A DNA stretch of 64,000 nt from positions 62,001 to 126,000 of the forward strand of contig NZ_VHQI01000010.1 of assembly GCF_006517625.1 (NCBI RefSeq). Reading direction: 5' to 3'. The stretch is from Mixta tenebrionis. GTDB lineage: Bacteria > Pseudomonadota > Gammaproteobacteria > Enterobacterales > Enterobacteriaceae. Below are positions 30,321 to 39,764 of this stretch, piece after piece. A program made the position numbers and the translations under genes. Every line of letters starts with the position of its first letter. Within the stretch, counting starts at the first letter, position 1. The notes beneath the pieces were generated by a model. It saw nothing but the letters and a program-made list of their open reading frames with translations, ran no database searches and was not told where the DNA came from.

Positions 30321-31676
30321 ATGCGTATTCATATCCTTGGTATCTGTGGCACCTTCATGGGCGGACTGGCGATGCTGGCGCGTGCGCTGGGCCATGAGGT
30401 TACCGGCTCTGATGCCAACGTTTATCCGCCCATGAGCGTGCTGTTAGAGAATCAGGGCATTGATTTAATTGAAGGTTATGACGCCAGTCAGCTCGAGCCT
30501 GCGCCGGATCTGGTGATCATCGGCAACGCTATGACGCGCGGCAACGCCTGCGTGGAAGCGGTGCTGGAGCGCAACATTCCCTATATGTCAGGGCCGCAGT
30601 GGCTGCATGATTTCGTACTGCGCGATCGTTGGGTGATCGCGGTGGCCGGCACGCACGGTAAAACCACCACCGCGGGCATGGCAGCGTGGATTCTACAGGC
30701 CTGCGGGCTGGAACCCGGCTTCGTGATCGGCGGCGTGCCGGGTAATTTCTCCGTCTCGGCAACTTTAGGAAAAAGCCCATTCTTCGTTATCGAGGCTGAT
30801 GAGTACGACTGCGCCTTTTTCGACAAGCGCTCTAAGTTCGTACACTACTGCCCGCGCACTCTGATTCTGAACAACCTGGAGTTCGATCACGCCGATATCT
30901 TCGACGATCTGCGCGCCATCCAGAAGCAGTTCCATCATCTGGTGCGTATCGTGCCGGGCCAGGGAAAAATCCTGCTGCCGGAACATGACGCCCACCTGAA
31001 GCAGGTGATGGCGATGGGCTGCTGGAGCGAGCAGGAGACGGTAGGCGAAGGCGGACGCTGGCAGGCGAAAAAGCTGACGCCGGACGCCTCGCACTGGGAG
31101 GTCTGGCTCGACGGCGAGCGCGTGGCGGAGGTCAACTGGGCGCTGGTGGGCGAACATAATATGCATAACGGCCTGATGGCGATCGCGGCGGCGCGCCACG
31201 TCGGTATCAAACCAGAGGACGCCGGGCGCGCGCTAAACGACTTCATTAACGCTCGCCGGCGCCTCGAACTGCGCGGCGAGGTCAACAATATCAACGTTTA
31301 CGATGACTTCGCGCACCATCCCACGGCTATCCTGGCCACGCTGGCGGCGCTGCGCAGCAAAGTAGGCGGCACCGCGCGCATTCTTGCGGTGCTGGAGCCG
31401 CGTTCCAATACCATGAAGCTGGGCGTCAGCAAAGACGATCTGGCCCCGGCGTTGGGACGCGCCGACGAGGTATTCCTCTATCAGCCGCACCATATTCCGT
31501 GGCAGGTTGCTGAAGTAGCGGACGCCTGTATCCAGCCCGCCTTCTGGAGCGCCGATATCGATGTGCTGGTTGAAACCATCGCTAAACATGCGCAGCCGGG
31601 CGACAACATTCTGGTGATGAGCAACGGCGGCTTCGGCGGCATTCATCAGAAACTGCTGGATCGATTAGGCCGATAG
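30321..31676 (+). CDS. mpl: UDP-MurNAc:L-Ala-gamma-D-Glu-meso-DAP ligase
   Basis: Mur-ligase family enzyme that recycles murein tripeptide by joining it to UDP-MurNAc. 451 residues. N-terminal Rossmann part (ILGICGTFMGGLA), ATP-binding P-loop GTHGKTTTAGM and C-terminal domain with DDFAHHPTA and EPRSNTMKLGV. Convergent with darP. Confidence 0.97.
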   Translation: MRIHILGICGTFMGGLAMLARALGHEVTGSDANVYPPMSVLLENQGIDLIEGYDASQLEPAPDLVIIGNAMTRGNACVEAVLERNIPYMSGPQWLHDFVLRDRWVIAVAGTHGKTTTAGMAAWILQACGLEPGFVIGGVPGNFSVSATLGKSPFFVIEADEYDCAFFDKRSKFVHYCPRTLILNNLEFDHADIFDDLRAIQKQFHHLVRIVPGQGKILLPEHDAHLKQVMAMGCWSEQETVGEGGRWQAKKLTPDASHWEVWLDGERVAEVNWALVGEHNMHNGLMAIAAARHVGIKPEDAGRALNDFINARRRLELRGEVNNINVYDDFAHHPTAILATLAALRSKVGGTARILAVLEPRSNTMKLGVSKDDLAPALGRADEVFLYQPHHIPWQVAEVADACIQPAFWSADIDVLVETIAKHAQPGDNILVMSNGGFGGIHQKLLDRLGR

Positions 31677-31763
31677 ATGCGTCGTCAGCCCGCGCCGCCA
31701 GCGGCGCGGGCGCCGGCTGGCGTTACCTGACAACAGCGTAACGCCGGCGGTTCTGCGGCGGAA

Positions 31764-32306
31764 TCAGGCTTCCGCCAGCTCGCGCAGATACTGGAAAATC
31801 TGGCGGCTGGCTTTGGGCGGCTTGCTGGCCGCTTTTTCTTTCTGCGCGTTGCGGATCATACTGCGCAGCTGCTGGCGATCCGCATCCGGATAGAGATTCA
31901 GCACTTCGGTGAGGGCGTCGTCGCCCTGTTCCACCAGGCGGTCGCGCAGCGCTTCCAGCTTATGGAACAGCGCCACCTGCTGGTTATGGCGGTTTTTCAG
32001 CTTATCCAGCGCCTGGTAGATCGGATCGGGATCGCGGGCGCGCAGCAGCTTGCCGATCAGCTGCAGCTGGCGGCGGCGGCCCTCTTTTTTAATGCGCTGC
32101 GCCAGCTCGATCGCCTCGCGTAGCTCTTCATCCAGCGGCAGGCGATCCAGCGAGTTCTTGCCCAGATCGACCATCTCCGCGCCAAGGCGCTTCAGCGCTT
32201 CGGCGTCACGTTTAATTTCACTCTTACTGACCCAGATAATCTCTTCATCTTCTTCTTCTTGATTATCCGGTACGTCATCGAGCCACTCTTCGGGGTGTTT
32301 CGTCAT
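31764..32306 (-). CDS. darP: Ribosome-associated protein DarP (YjgA)
   Basis: DUF615 protein that promotes late 50S subunit assembly near the peptidyl-transferase centre. 180 residues. Acidic N-terminus ([29 protein letters not shown], in pieces) and the [17 protein letters not shown] helix are typical. Divergent from pmbA, as in E. coli. Confidence 0.95.
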   Translation of the reverse strand: MTKHPEEWLDDVPDNQEEEDEEIIWVSKSEIKRDAEALKRLGAEMVDLGKNSLDRLPLDEELREAIELAQRIKKEGRRRQLQLIGKLLRARDPDPIYQALDKLKNRHNQQVALFHKLEALRDRLVEQGDDALTEVLNLYPDADRQQLRSMIRNAQKEKAASKPPKASRQIFQYLRELAEA

Positions 32307-32471
32307 TATCAGGCTCCTGAAAAAGAGGCTAATGCTAACAGGTTACGCGGCTACTGCGAAATTGTTCTCTGAGTCTGTTAGACTCCAGAGAAGGATACAA
32401 CTTACGCGTTGCCGCGCATCACCAGGCTAAGCCGGCGCGGGCAGGCCGTACTCATCATATATGGTAGCTCA

Positions 32472-33812
32472 ATGAAAATACTCACTCAGGTTGCAGAACA
32501 ACGTAAAGTGCTGGAGCAGGCAGTGGCCCAGGCGCTGGAACTGGCGAAGGCGGGCACCGACGGCGCTGAAGTCGCGGTCAGTAAAACTACGGGTATCGGC
32601 GTCAGTACGCGTTATGGTGAGGTGGAAAACGTCGAGTTTAACAGCGACGGCGCATTAAGCATTACCGTTTACTGGCAAAACCGCAAGGGCAGCGCCTCCT
32701 CAACCGATCTTAGCCCCGATGCGATCAAGCGTACCGTACAGGCGGCGGTAGATATCGCCCGCTACACCTCCGCCGATCCTTTTGCCGGCATGGCCGATCG
32801 CGAACTGCTGGCCTTCGAGGCGCCGGATCTCGATCTGTTCCATCCGTGGGAGATCGATCCCGATAAGGCGATCGAACTGGCGGCGCGCGCCGAGCAGGCT
32901 TCATTACAGGCGGATAAGCGCATCACCAATACCGAAGGCGGCAGCTTTAACAGCCACGTCGGCATCAAGGTGTTCGGCAACAGCCACGGCATGCTGCAGA
33001 GTTACTGTTCCAGCCGCCACTCGCTTTCCAGCTGCGTCATCGCCGAGGCGGAAGGCGATATGGAGCGTGATTACGCCTACACCATCGGACGGGCGATTGA
33101 AGATTTACAGTCGCCGGAATGGGTAGGGCAGGAGTGCGCGCGCCGTACCCTTTCGCGCCTGGCGCCGCGCAAGCTGCCGACGATGAAGGCGCCGGTACTG
33201 TTCGCGCCGGAGGTGGCAACCGGTCTGTTCGGTCATCTGGTGGGCGCCATCAGCGGCAGCAACGTCTATCGTAAGTCCACCTTCCTGCTGGATGCGCTGG
33301 GCACGCAGATTCTGCCGCAGTGGCTTACTATCGAAGAGAAGCCGCATCTGCTGAAAGGGCTGGCCTCGACGCCGTTTGACAGCGAAGGCGTGCGTACGCA
33401 GGATCGTGAAATCATTAAGGATGGCGTGCTGCAAAGCTGGCTGCTCACCAGCTACGCCGCGCGTAAGCTGGGGCTGCAGAGCACCGGCCATGCGGGCGGC
33501 ATCCATAACTGGCGCATCAAAGGCCAGGGCAGCAGCTTTGACGATCTGCTGCGCCAGATGGGCAAGGGGCTGGTGGTTACCGAGCTGATGGGCCAGGGCG
33601 TCAGCGGCATCACCGGCGACTATTCGCGCGGCGCGGCGGGTTTCTGGGTGGAAAACGGCGAAATCCAGTATCCGGTCAGTGAAATCACTATCGCCGGCAA
33701 CCTGAAGGATATGTGGCGCAATATCGTTACCGTCGGCGACGATATTGAAACGCGCAGCAATATCCAGTGCGGTTCGGTACTGCTGCCGGAAATGAGTATC
33801 GCCGGACAGTAA
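32472..33812 (+). CDS. pmbA: Metalloprotease PmbA (TldE)
   Basis: Subunit of the TldD/TldE metalloprotease that matures microcin B17 and degrades the CcdA antitoxin. The catalytic metal site is in TldD. 446 residues from the ATG at 32472 ([12 protein letters not shown]). E. coli has a four-residue longer start, whose ATG-equivalent here (32461) is out of frame by one base, so 32472 is preferred although its ribosome site is weak. [24 protein letters not shown] and [15 protein letters not shown] are conserved. Confidence 0.94.
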   Translation: MKILTQVAEQRKVLEQAVAQALELAKAGTDGAEVAVSKTTGIGVSTRYGEVENVEFNSDGALSITVYWQNRKGSASSTDLSPDAIKRTVQAAVDIARYTSADPFAGMADRELLAFEAPDLDLFHPWEIDPDKAIELAARAEQASLQADKRITNTEGGSFNSHVGIKVFGNSHGMLQSYCSSRHSLSSCVIAEAEGDMERDYAYTIGRAIEDLQSPEWVGQECARRTLSRLAPRKLPTMKAPVLFAPEVATGLFGHLVGAISGSNVYRKSTFLLDALGTQILPQWLTIEEKPHLLKGLASTPFDSEGVRTQDREIIKDGVLQSWLLTSYAARKLGLQSTGHAGGIHNWRIKGQGSSFDDLLRQMGKGLVVTELMGQGVSGITGDYSRGAAGFWVENGEIQYPVSEITIAGNLKDMWRNIVTVGDDIETRSNIQCGSVLLPEMSIAGQ

Positions 33813-34182
33813 TCTCTGCCTCAGCGGGCAACCTGCCGGTTGCCCGTCTCTTTTTTACTTCCCCCTGTTTGTTCCACATCAAGCCATACCTCACAAAGGG
33901 CGCGGGTGCTGCCATAGCCTTTTCTTATTTTCCCGTGGGCTTTTTAAACGGTTAGTTTGCTCTGCATAACGCTGTTGTGCGGCGTCTGGCGCGGTGGCGC
34001 GTATCAGGTCCTCCGCGCGCTCAGGAGATGCACAAAGCTGGCGTTTTGCGACCTTGCTCACCTCCTGCGCGCTGATTTCCACTTCGTGGCGGAAAAAGTC
34101 GTTCTACAAACCAGCCGGCGATAGCGCTACTTTGTTTTCACAGCGAAAAAAATGGACCTTCAGGCAATCAGGAGTAGGCAAG
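33813..34182. other. Intergenic region pmbA to the amino-sugar operon
   Basis: 370 bases at a synteny break. Holds the pmbA terminator and presumably the operon promoter. A minus-strand frame at 33891-34082 (63 residues, MEISAQEVSKVAKRQLCASP) is unrecognised and unsupported. No cybC, which follows pmbA in E. coli. Confidence 0.5.
33822..33857 (+). terminator. Rho-independent terminator of pmbA
   Basis: GCGGGCAAC / GTTGCCCGT stem, then CTC and T6. Confidence 0.85.
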
Positions 34183-34515
34183 GTGGATAACAGATCGGAG
34201 CAAACGTTGGTGACCGGGGCGGAAACGGCGGCGTTAGCTGAGCGGGTAATGAAACAGATCGATGAACTCTTTACCGCCGCGGCGATTCATCCCAACGAAG
34301 TGCAGCAGCAGATGCTGGCTTCTCACGTACGCGCCATGGCGCTGCGGTCGTTAACCGGCGAACCGCTGCCGGAGGTCGAGGCCGAACTGTTCGAGGATAT
34401 CTCCCCGGAATCGATGCAGCTGGCGCAGCAGGTGGTCGATCTGTTCGGCAATCTGCCGCGTGAAGAGGCGTGGCTGCTTTCGGTACATTTTGAAGTGGCA
34501 AAGGCGAATGCATAA
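34183..34515 (+). CDS. Free-standing PRD-domain protein
   Basis: 110-residue product with a GTG start at 34183 and GGAG eight bases upstream. The open frame extends to 33994, but that part is not protein-like. It consists of a single PTS regulation domain: helices with LASHVRAMALRSLTGE, the conserved His region, and EEAWLLSVHFEVAKA at the end. PRDs are normally found in BglG/LevR regulators and are phosphorylated by HPr or EIIB on His. A lone PRD as first gene of a sugar operon suggests a phosphorylation-dependent adaptor or a regulatory partner of the activator at 40955. Role inferred. Confidence 0.8.
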   Translation: MDNRSEQTLVTGAETAALAERVMKQIDELFTAAAIHPNEVQQQMLASHVRAMALRSLTGEPLPEVEAELFEDISPESMQLAQQVVDLFGNLPREEAWLLSVHFEVAKANA

Positions 34516-34569
34516 GCGGGCGGAGATCGCTCTGTCGGCAGTCAGCAAATACAACAGAAGGAATGCAAT

Positions 34570-34926
34570 ATGGTAACCGTAGTCATTGGCGATCGTTTAG
34601 GTAAAGGACAAAAAGTAGCGGCCGGCATCGAAAAGGCGGGCGGCCGGGCGGTAGTGGTGCCGGGCGTGGCGGCGGATATGAAGCTGGGCGACGTAATGAA
34701 AGCGGAAAATGCCGACTTCGGCATCTCTTTCTGCGGCAGCGGCGGCGCGGGCGCGATTACGGCGCAGAACAAATATGGCTATAAGGCCAAACACGGCATG
34801 CGCTCTATTGAGGAAGGCGTCACGGCGATTAACGAAGGCGCGACGGTGCTGGGTTTTGGCTTTATGGATAAAGAGGAGCTGGGCGAGAAGCTGGTGCAGG
34901 CCTGGAATAAAAAGTACGGCAGCTGA
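34570..34926 (+). CDS. Glycine-rich SFCGS-family protein
   Basis: 118 residues, function unknown. The family is named for the motif seen here at residues about 53-63 (ISFCGSGGAGAITAQ). The N-terminus MVTVVIGDRLGKGQKVAAGIEKAGG suggests an alpha/beta fold. A single Cys in a Gly-rich loop after a beta strand recalls the phospho-Cys loop of PTS EIIB proteins. That likeness is my inference, not an established assignment. Two bases before the DUF4312 gene, so translation is likely coupled. Confidence 0.82.
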   Translation: MVTVVIGDRLGKGQKVAAGIEKAGGRAVVVPGVAADMKLGDVMKAENADFGISFCGSGGAGAITAQNKYGYKAKHGMRSIEEGVTAINEGATVLGFGFMDKEELGEKLVQAWNKKYGS

Positions 34927-34928
34927 GT

Positions 34929-35228
34929 ATGAAACAACAATTCACTACTTCAGTGCAGGTCAGCGGCAAGGGCGATACGCAAGGCAAAGCCTTTGCCGAC
35001 GCGCTCAGCCGCGTTCAACAAAAAGTACTGCAATCCACACAAAAAATTCTGCTGCGCATTGAGCCTCAGGACGTAAAGGTGATTCGGGCGCAGCAGAGCA
35101 TCAGGAAAGAGAAGTTTCTGTTTTTCTTTCTACCGCGTGAGCGACGGAACTACAGCGTAGAGCTGGAGATTACCGTCAACGTTACCGTGATTGATACCGA
35201 CAAGGTGGAGTTTACGGTAGCGCCATAA
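34929..35228 (+). CDS. DUF4312-family protein
   Basis: 99 residues, no known function. Predicted soluble alpha/beta protein: QFTTSVQVSGKGDTQGKAFADALSRVQQKV followed by a basic stretch (FFFLPRERRN) and two beta strands (YSVELEITVNVTVID), all read in pieces. It always appears with SFCGS, DUF4311 and DUF4310 proteins in this operon type, so it is probably a cytoplasmic component of the same transporter. Confidence 0.82.
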   Translation: MKQQFTTSVQVSGKGDTQGKAFADALSRVQQKVLQSTQKILLRIEPQDVKVIRAQQSIRKEKFLFFFLPRERRNYSVELEITVNVTVIDTDKVEFTVAP

Positions 35229-35263
35229 AAAAACGTTGGGCGATAAGACATAAGGAAAGACGC

Positions 35264-36040
35264 ATGTTTTTAATTATTTTGCTTAAGTCGCTGGTGATTG
35301 GCGGGCTGGTAGGCGTGGGCGTGGGCGCAGGAGCCGCGCGTATGTTCCATGCGCCAACCTCGCAGGGCATGGGCGCTTTTCGCACACTGGGCGAATTAAA
35401 TTCCTGTGAAGGCGATCCCGCCTCGCATTTCTCTTTTGGTCTCGGCTTCTTCTTTAACGCATGGGCCTCCTCGGTAGCGGCAGGCTCGTTTACTCAGGAT
35501 GTGGACCACCGCATTATCCCCAACTGGGGCGCGGCGGCGCTGATGATCAAGAACCGTAACGTGGCGGAAACGCTGCACGATCCGAAAAAAATGGCGATTG
35601 CCTGCGGCCTCATCGGCATGCTGGTAGTAGCGTTCCTTAACTCGACCGCCTCGGCGGTGCCGGAAGCGCTGCAGGTTACCGCGGTGAAAGTGCTGGTTCC
35701 GGCGGCCAACCTGCTGGTTAACACGGTGATGCCGGTGATCTTCTGGCTGGCGGCGATTGAGGCCGGCAGGAAATCGGGCTTCTGGGCCACTATTTTCGGC
35801 GGCCTGGCGCAGCTGATTATGGGTAACGCCGTACCGGGTCTGGTACTGGGCATCCTGATCGGTAAGGGCGTGGAAGAGAGCGGCTGGAACAAAGTCACCA
35901 AAGTGATGATGGTGGCGATCGTGCTGCTGTTTGTGCTGAGCGGCTTCTTCCGCGGCTTTGATATGAAGCTGCTGGAATCGTTCCATGCGGGCGTACCGGG
36001 CTGGCTTGAAATGATTCATAACGGACTGAGCGGAAAATAA
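35264..36040 (+). CDS. DUF4311-family membrane protein (putative transporter subunit)
   Basis: 258 residues with about six hydrophobic helices (LIILLKSLVIGGLVGVGVGAG; ACGLIGMLVVAFL; LVNTVMPVIFWLAAIEAG; FWATIFGGLAQLIMGNAVPGLVLGILIG; MMVAIVLLFVLSGFF, each in pieces). The loop GELNSCEGDPASHFSFGLGFFFNAWAS between helices 1 and 2 is rich in conserved-looking polar residues and could line a substrate site. Paired with DUF4310 14 bases downstream. Most likely one half of a two-subunit permease. Confidence 0.82.
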   Translation: MFLIILLKSLVIGGLVGVGVGAGAARMFHAPTSQGMGAFRTLGELNSCEGDPASHFSFGLGFFFNAWASSVAAGSFTQDVDHRIIPNWGAAALMIKNRNVAETLHDPKKMAIACGLIGMLVVAFLNSTASAVPEALQVTAVKVLVPAANLLVNTVMPVIFWLAAIEAGRKSGFWATIFGGLAQLIMGNAVPGLVLGILIGKGVEESGWNKVTKVMMVAIVLLFVLSGFFRGFDMKLLESFHAGVPGWLEMIHNGLSGK

Positions 36041-36054
36041 CCGGGAGCATAACG

Positions 36055-36699
36055 ATGAACGAAACAAAAAGCGGATTCTGGTACGCCGACTGGTCATTCC
36101 CGATCTTTGTCGGCCTGCTCTCAGCCGGCGTGTTTGCCGGTACTCACATGTACTACCTCTACGGCATCGGCGCCTTTAACGAAGTGGCTTTCGTCTCCAT
36201 GCTGCGCTCCGGTATGGAAACCGGCGTCTACGGCGCGGTAGCGGCCTTCGGCGCCAGCTTCCTGTTCGCCCGCATCATTGAAGGCTCGCTGGTGGGGATT
36301 CTCGATATCGGCGGGGCGATTCAGACCGGCGTCGGGCTGGGCGTGCCGGCGCTGCTGCTTGGCGCAGGCATCGTCTTTCCGGTGGCTAACTTCGCCGCCT
36401 CGCTGCTGACCGGCCTGGTGATCGGCGTGGCGATCGGTTATGTGATCATCCTGGCGCGTAAATTCACCATCAACCAGAGCGACTCCACCTACGGAGCGGA
36501 CGTTATGATGGGCGCGGGCAACGCCTCCGGGCGCTTCCTTGGCCCGTTGATCATCCTCTCGGCGATGGGCGCTTCCATTCCTATCGGTCTTGGCTCGCTG
36601 CTCGGCGCGCTGCTGTTCTACCTGTGGAACAAACCGATTACCGGCGGCGCGATTCTGGGCGCCATGGTGCTGGGCGCTATCTACCCGGTAGCGCTGTAA
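36055..36699 (+). CDS. DUF4310-family membrane protein (putative transporter subunit)
   Basis: 214 residues, five to six hydrophobic helices. Notable segments are GMETGVYGAVAAFGASFLFA, ILDIGGAIQTGVGLGVPALLLGAG and GADVMMGAGNASGRFLGPLIILSAMG. Strongly Gly/Ala-rich, as in channel or EIIC-like proteins. It probably pairs with DUF4311. In the related Salmonella dga operon the same enzymes are served by a mannose-family PTS permease, so this pair plausibly does that job here. Confidence 0.82.
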   Translation: MNETKSGFWYADWSFPIFVGLLSAGVFAGTHMYYLYGIGAFNEVAFVSMLRSGMETGVYGAVAAFGASFLFARIIEGSLVGILDIGGAIQTGVGLGVPALLLGAGIVFPVANFAASLLTGLVIGVAIGYVIILARKFTINQSDSTYGADVMMGAGNASGRFLGPLIILSAMGASIPIGLGSLLGALLFYLWNKPITGGAILGAMVLGAIYPVAL

Positions 36700-36747
36700 T
36701 TCACCGCGGGCCGCTCGTTCGGGGCCGGCCCGCCAGAAGGAATTAGC

Positions 36748-37881
36748 ATGTTCGATTTGATTATTCGTCGCGCCCGGCTGGTAGACGATCGGCTGGTTGA
36801 TATCGCGATTCAGGATGGAAAAATCGCCGCCGTCGGAGAAATTAACGGCGAGGCGAAGCAGGAAAAGGTGCTGGACGGCACGGTATGGGTCAGCGCCGGC
36901 TGGATTGATTCGCACGTTCACTGCTATCCCAAATCGCCGGTTTATCACGATGAGGCGGATCGCGTCGGCGTGGCGACCGGCGTTACCACCGTTGTTGATG
37001 CCGGCAGCACCGGCGCGCTGGATATTGATGATTTTTATCAGCTGACGCGCACGGCGGAAACCCAGGTCTATGCGCTGCTGAATATCGCCCGTACCGGCAT
37101 CGTGACGCAGAATGAGCTGGCCGATCTCAGCCAGATCGACCGGCCGGCGATAAAGGCGGCGCTGCAGCGCCTGCCCGGTTTTATTCTCGGCATCAAGGCG
37201 CGTATCAGCAGCAGCGTGGTGGAGAAAAACGGCGTTAAACCGCTGGCGCTGGCGAAAGAGATTCAGCAGGAAAACGGCGGGCTGCCGCTGATGGTGCATA
37301 TCGGCAATAACCCGCCGAACCTCGACGACATCGCCGAACTGCTTGGCGCGGGCGATATCATCACCCACTGCTATAACGGCAAACCGAATCGCATCCTGAC
37401 GCCCGCCGGCGAACTGCGCCAGTCGGTGCAGGCGGCGATGCAGCGCGGCGTGCGGCTGGATGTCGGCCACGGCAGCGCCAGCTTCAGCTTTGCGGTGGCG
37501 CGACAGGCTATCGCCCAGGGCATTCTGCCCAATACCATCAGTTCCGATATTTACTGCCGCAACCGCATCGACGGCCCGGTAAAAAGCCTGGCGCACGTGA
37601 TGTCGAAATTCTTCAGCCTCGGCATGACGCTGCCGCAGATTATCGACTGCGTCACCTGCAATGCGGCGCAGGGGCTGCGCCTGCAAAGCAAAGGGCGGCT
37701 GGAGCCAGGTTTTGATGCCGATCTGACGCTGTTTACCCTCAGCGACGAGCCGCATCCGCTGCTGGATTCAGAAGGCGAAAGCGTGCTGGGCCACCAGCAT
37801 TTTACACCGCTGGCGGTGGTGGTTGCCGGGCAGTGGAAGCTTACCGATAAAGGAAAAATCAATCATGTCTTCGATTTATGA
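36748..37881 (+). CDS. Amidohydrolase/deacetylase-family metallohydrolase
   Basis: 377 residues of the dihydroorotase/N-acyl-D-amino-acid deacylase superfamily. Metal-site motifs in order: DSHVHC (HxH), GIKARISSSV (candidate carboxylated Lys), MVHIGN, THCYNGK and DVGHGSASF, with the catalytic Asp expected near SSDIYC. In this context it would remove an acyl or amide group from an amino-sugar acid before the lyase acts; the exact substrate is unknown. Its last 17 bases overlap the dgaE-type gene. Confidence 0.88.
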   Translation: MFDLIIRRARLVDDRLVDIAIQDGKIAAVGEINGEAKQEKVLDGTVWVSAGWIDSHVHCYPKSPVYHDEADRVGVATGVTTVVDAGSTGALDIDDFYQLTRTAETQVYALLNIARTGIVTQNELADLSQIDRPAIKAALQRLPGFILGIKARISSSVVEKNGVKPLALAKEIQQENGGLPLMVHIGNNPPNLDDIAELLGAGDIITHCYNGKPNRILTPAGELRQSVQAAMQRGVRLDVGHGSASFSFAVARQAIAQGILPNTISSDIYCRNRIDGPVKSLAHVMSKFFSLGMTLPQIIDCVTCNAAQGLRLQSKGRLEPGFDADLTLFTLSDEPHPLLDSEGESVLGHQHFTPLAVVVAGQWKLTDKGKINHVFDL

Positions 37882-38980
37882 AAAATATGGCCTGAAGCAG
37901 GTGATTAACGCTTCCGGGCGCATGACCATCCTCGGCGTCTCCACGCCGACGGCTGATGTGGTGGAGACGGTAAAATATGGTCTCAACCATTACTTCGAGA
38001 TAAAAGATTTAGTGGATAAGACCGGCGCCTATATCGCCAGCCTGCTCGGCGCTGAAAACGCGGTGGTGGTTTCCTGCGCCTCGGCGGGCATCGCGCAGTC
38101 GGTGGCGGCGGTGATTGTTAAAGATGACCGCTGGCTGCTGGATAACCTGCACGCCGCCGCGCTGACGGTGCCGCATGAAATCGTGCTGCCGAAAGGGCAC
38201 AACGTCAACTTCGGCGCGCCGGTCGGCACTATGGTGACGCTGGGCGGCGGACGGCTGGTTGAGGCGGGCTACGCCAACGAATGTACGCCGGAGCAGCTTG
38301 CTGCCGCCATCTCGCCGCAAACGGCGGCGGTTATGTATATCAAATCACACCACTGCGTGCAGAAAAGCCATCTCAGCGTCGAGCAGGCGGCAGCGGTAGC
38401 GCGTCAGCATAACGTGCCGCTGATCGTCGATGCGGCGGCGGAAGAGGATCTGCAACGGTATTACCAGCAGGGCGCCGATCTGGTGATCTACAGCGGCGCG
38501 AAGGCGATTGAAGGGCCAACCAGCGGGCTGGTAGTGGGCCGCCATCAGTATGTGGAGTGGGTGAAACGTCAGTCGGCAGGCATCGGGCGCGCGATGAAAG
38601 TGGGCAAAGAGGGCATCCTCGGCCTGACGCAGGCGATAGAAAACTACCTGACGCGCGAAAAAGAGAGCGGGGCGCAGATGGTGGAGAAAATGAGCGCCTT
38701 TATCGACAACCTGAACGGCCTGAACGGCGTCAGCGCGCGCGTGGTATGGGATGCGGCGGGGCGCGATATCGCCCGCGCGGAGATACATTTTGATGAGGCG
38801 AAAATCGGTCAAACCACCGGCGACCTGGTTCAGGCGCTGAAAAACGGCGCTACGGCGATCTATTTCCGCGGCTATAAGGCCAATGAGGGCATCGTGGAAG
38901 CGGACGTGCGCAGCGTCACGGCGGAACAGCTCAATACCATCTTTATCAATATCAAGGCTCTGATTACAGGAGAAAAGTAA
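37865..38980 (+). CDS. dgaE: DgaE-family PLP-dependent ammonia lyase
   Basis: Homolog of D-glucosaminate-6-phosphate ammonia-lyase, which makes 2-keto-3-deoxygluconate-6-phosphate (KDGP) and ammonia. 371 residues from the ATG at 37865 (MSSIYEKYGLKQVINASGRM). The frame is open further up, inside the amidohydrolase gene. SelA-like fold type I PLP enzyme: IVDAAAEEDL (PLP-ring Asp) and YSGAKAIEGPTSGLVVG with the Schiff-base Lys. Exact substrate not proven; the next gene, KDGP aldolase, supports KDGP as product. Confidence 0.87.
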   Translation: MSSIYEKYGLKQVINASGRMTILGVSTPTADVVETVKYGLNHYFEIKDLVDKTGAYIASLLGAENAVVVSCASAGIAQSVAAVIVKDDRWLLDNLHAAALTVPHEIVLPKGHNVNFGAPVGTMVTLGGGRLVEAGYANECTPEQLAAAISPQTAAVMYIKSHHCVQKSHLSVEQAAAVARQHNVPLIVDAAAEEDLQRYYQQGADLVIYSGAKAIEGPTSGLVVGRHQYVEWVKRQSAGIGRAMKVGKEGILGLTQAIENYLTREKESGAQMVEKMSAFIDNLNGLNGVSARVVWDAAGRDIARAEIHFDEAKIGQTTGDLVQALKNGATAIYFRGYKANEGIVEADVRSVTAEQLNTIFINIKALITGEK

Positions 38981-38982
38981 GC

Positions 38983-39723
38983 ATGACGCTAACCCCTAAC
39001 TTTTACAAAAACCGGGTCTGTCTGAACGTGCTGGCGGGATCGAAAGAGAACGCGCAGGCTATCTGGCAGGCGGCGGAAGGCCATGTGCTGGTTGGCGTGC
39101 TTTCCAAAAATTACGCCAGCGTGGCGAGCGCGGTAGAGGATATGCGCGAATACGCGGCGCTGATCGATAACGCGCTCTCCGTCGGCCTCGGCGCCGGCGA
39201 TCCGCGCCAGTCCGCGATGGTCAGCGAGATTTCCGGCGAAGTGCAGCCGCAGCATGTCAATCAGGTGTTTACCGGCGTGGGCACCAGCCGCGCGCTGCTC
39301 GGCCAGGCGCAGACGGTAGTCAACGGCCTGGTGTCGCCTACCGGCACGCCGGGCAAGGTAAAGATTTCTACCGGCCCGTTGAGTTCGCAGGCGCCGGACG
39401 CAATAGTACCGGTGGAAACTGCGATTGCGATGCTGAAAGATATGGGCGGCAGTTCGATAAAATACTTCCCGATGGGCGGCCTGCAGGCGATCGACGAGTT
39501 TAAGGCGGTAGCGCAGGCGTGCGCGCAGCACGATTTCTGGCTGGAGCCGACCGGCGGCATCGATCTGGAAAACTTTGAGGCGATCCTGCAAATTGCGTTA
39601 GATGCTGGCGTTAGTAAAATTATTCCGCATATCTACAGCTCAATTATTGATAAACAGAGTGGCAATACCCGCCCGGAGGATGTTAAAACCCTGCTGGCTA
39701 TCACAAAAAAATGCGTTGGCTAA
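38983..39723 (+). CDS. dgaF: KDGP aldolase, DgaF family
   Basis: Class I aldolase splitting 2-keto-3-deoxy-6-phosphogluconate into pyruvate and glyceraldehyde-3-phosphate. 246 residues. TIM-barrel features: LNVLAGSKENA, VGLGAGDPRQS, GTPGKVKISTGPLSS, IKYFPMGGLQAIDEF (Schiff-base Lys candidate in SIKYFPMGG) and EPTGGIDLENF. Two bases after the lyase gene. Together they feed the sugar skeleton into central metabolism. Confidence 0.88.
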   Translation: MTLTPNFYKNRVCLNVLAGSKENAQAIWQAAEGHVLVGVLSKNYASVASAVEDMREYAALIDNALSVGLGAGDPRQSAMVSEISGEVQPQHVNQVFTGVGTSRALLGQAQTVVNGLVSPTGTPGKVKISTGPLSSQAPDAIVPVETAIAMLKDMGGSSIKYFPMGGLQAIDEFKAVAQACAQHDFWLEPTGGIDLENFEAILQIALDAGVSKIIPHIYSSIIDKQSGNTRPEDVKTLLAITKKCVG

Positions 39724-39764
39724 ATGTCGCTTCCCCGGCGGCGTAGCGTAAAGAGGTAAATGCG

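Noticed and set aside
33891-34082. 63-residue minus-strand frame between pmbA and the PRD gene
   Set aside because: No ribosome site that I can see and no family resemblance; it may be a gene remnant but I cannot show it.
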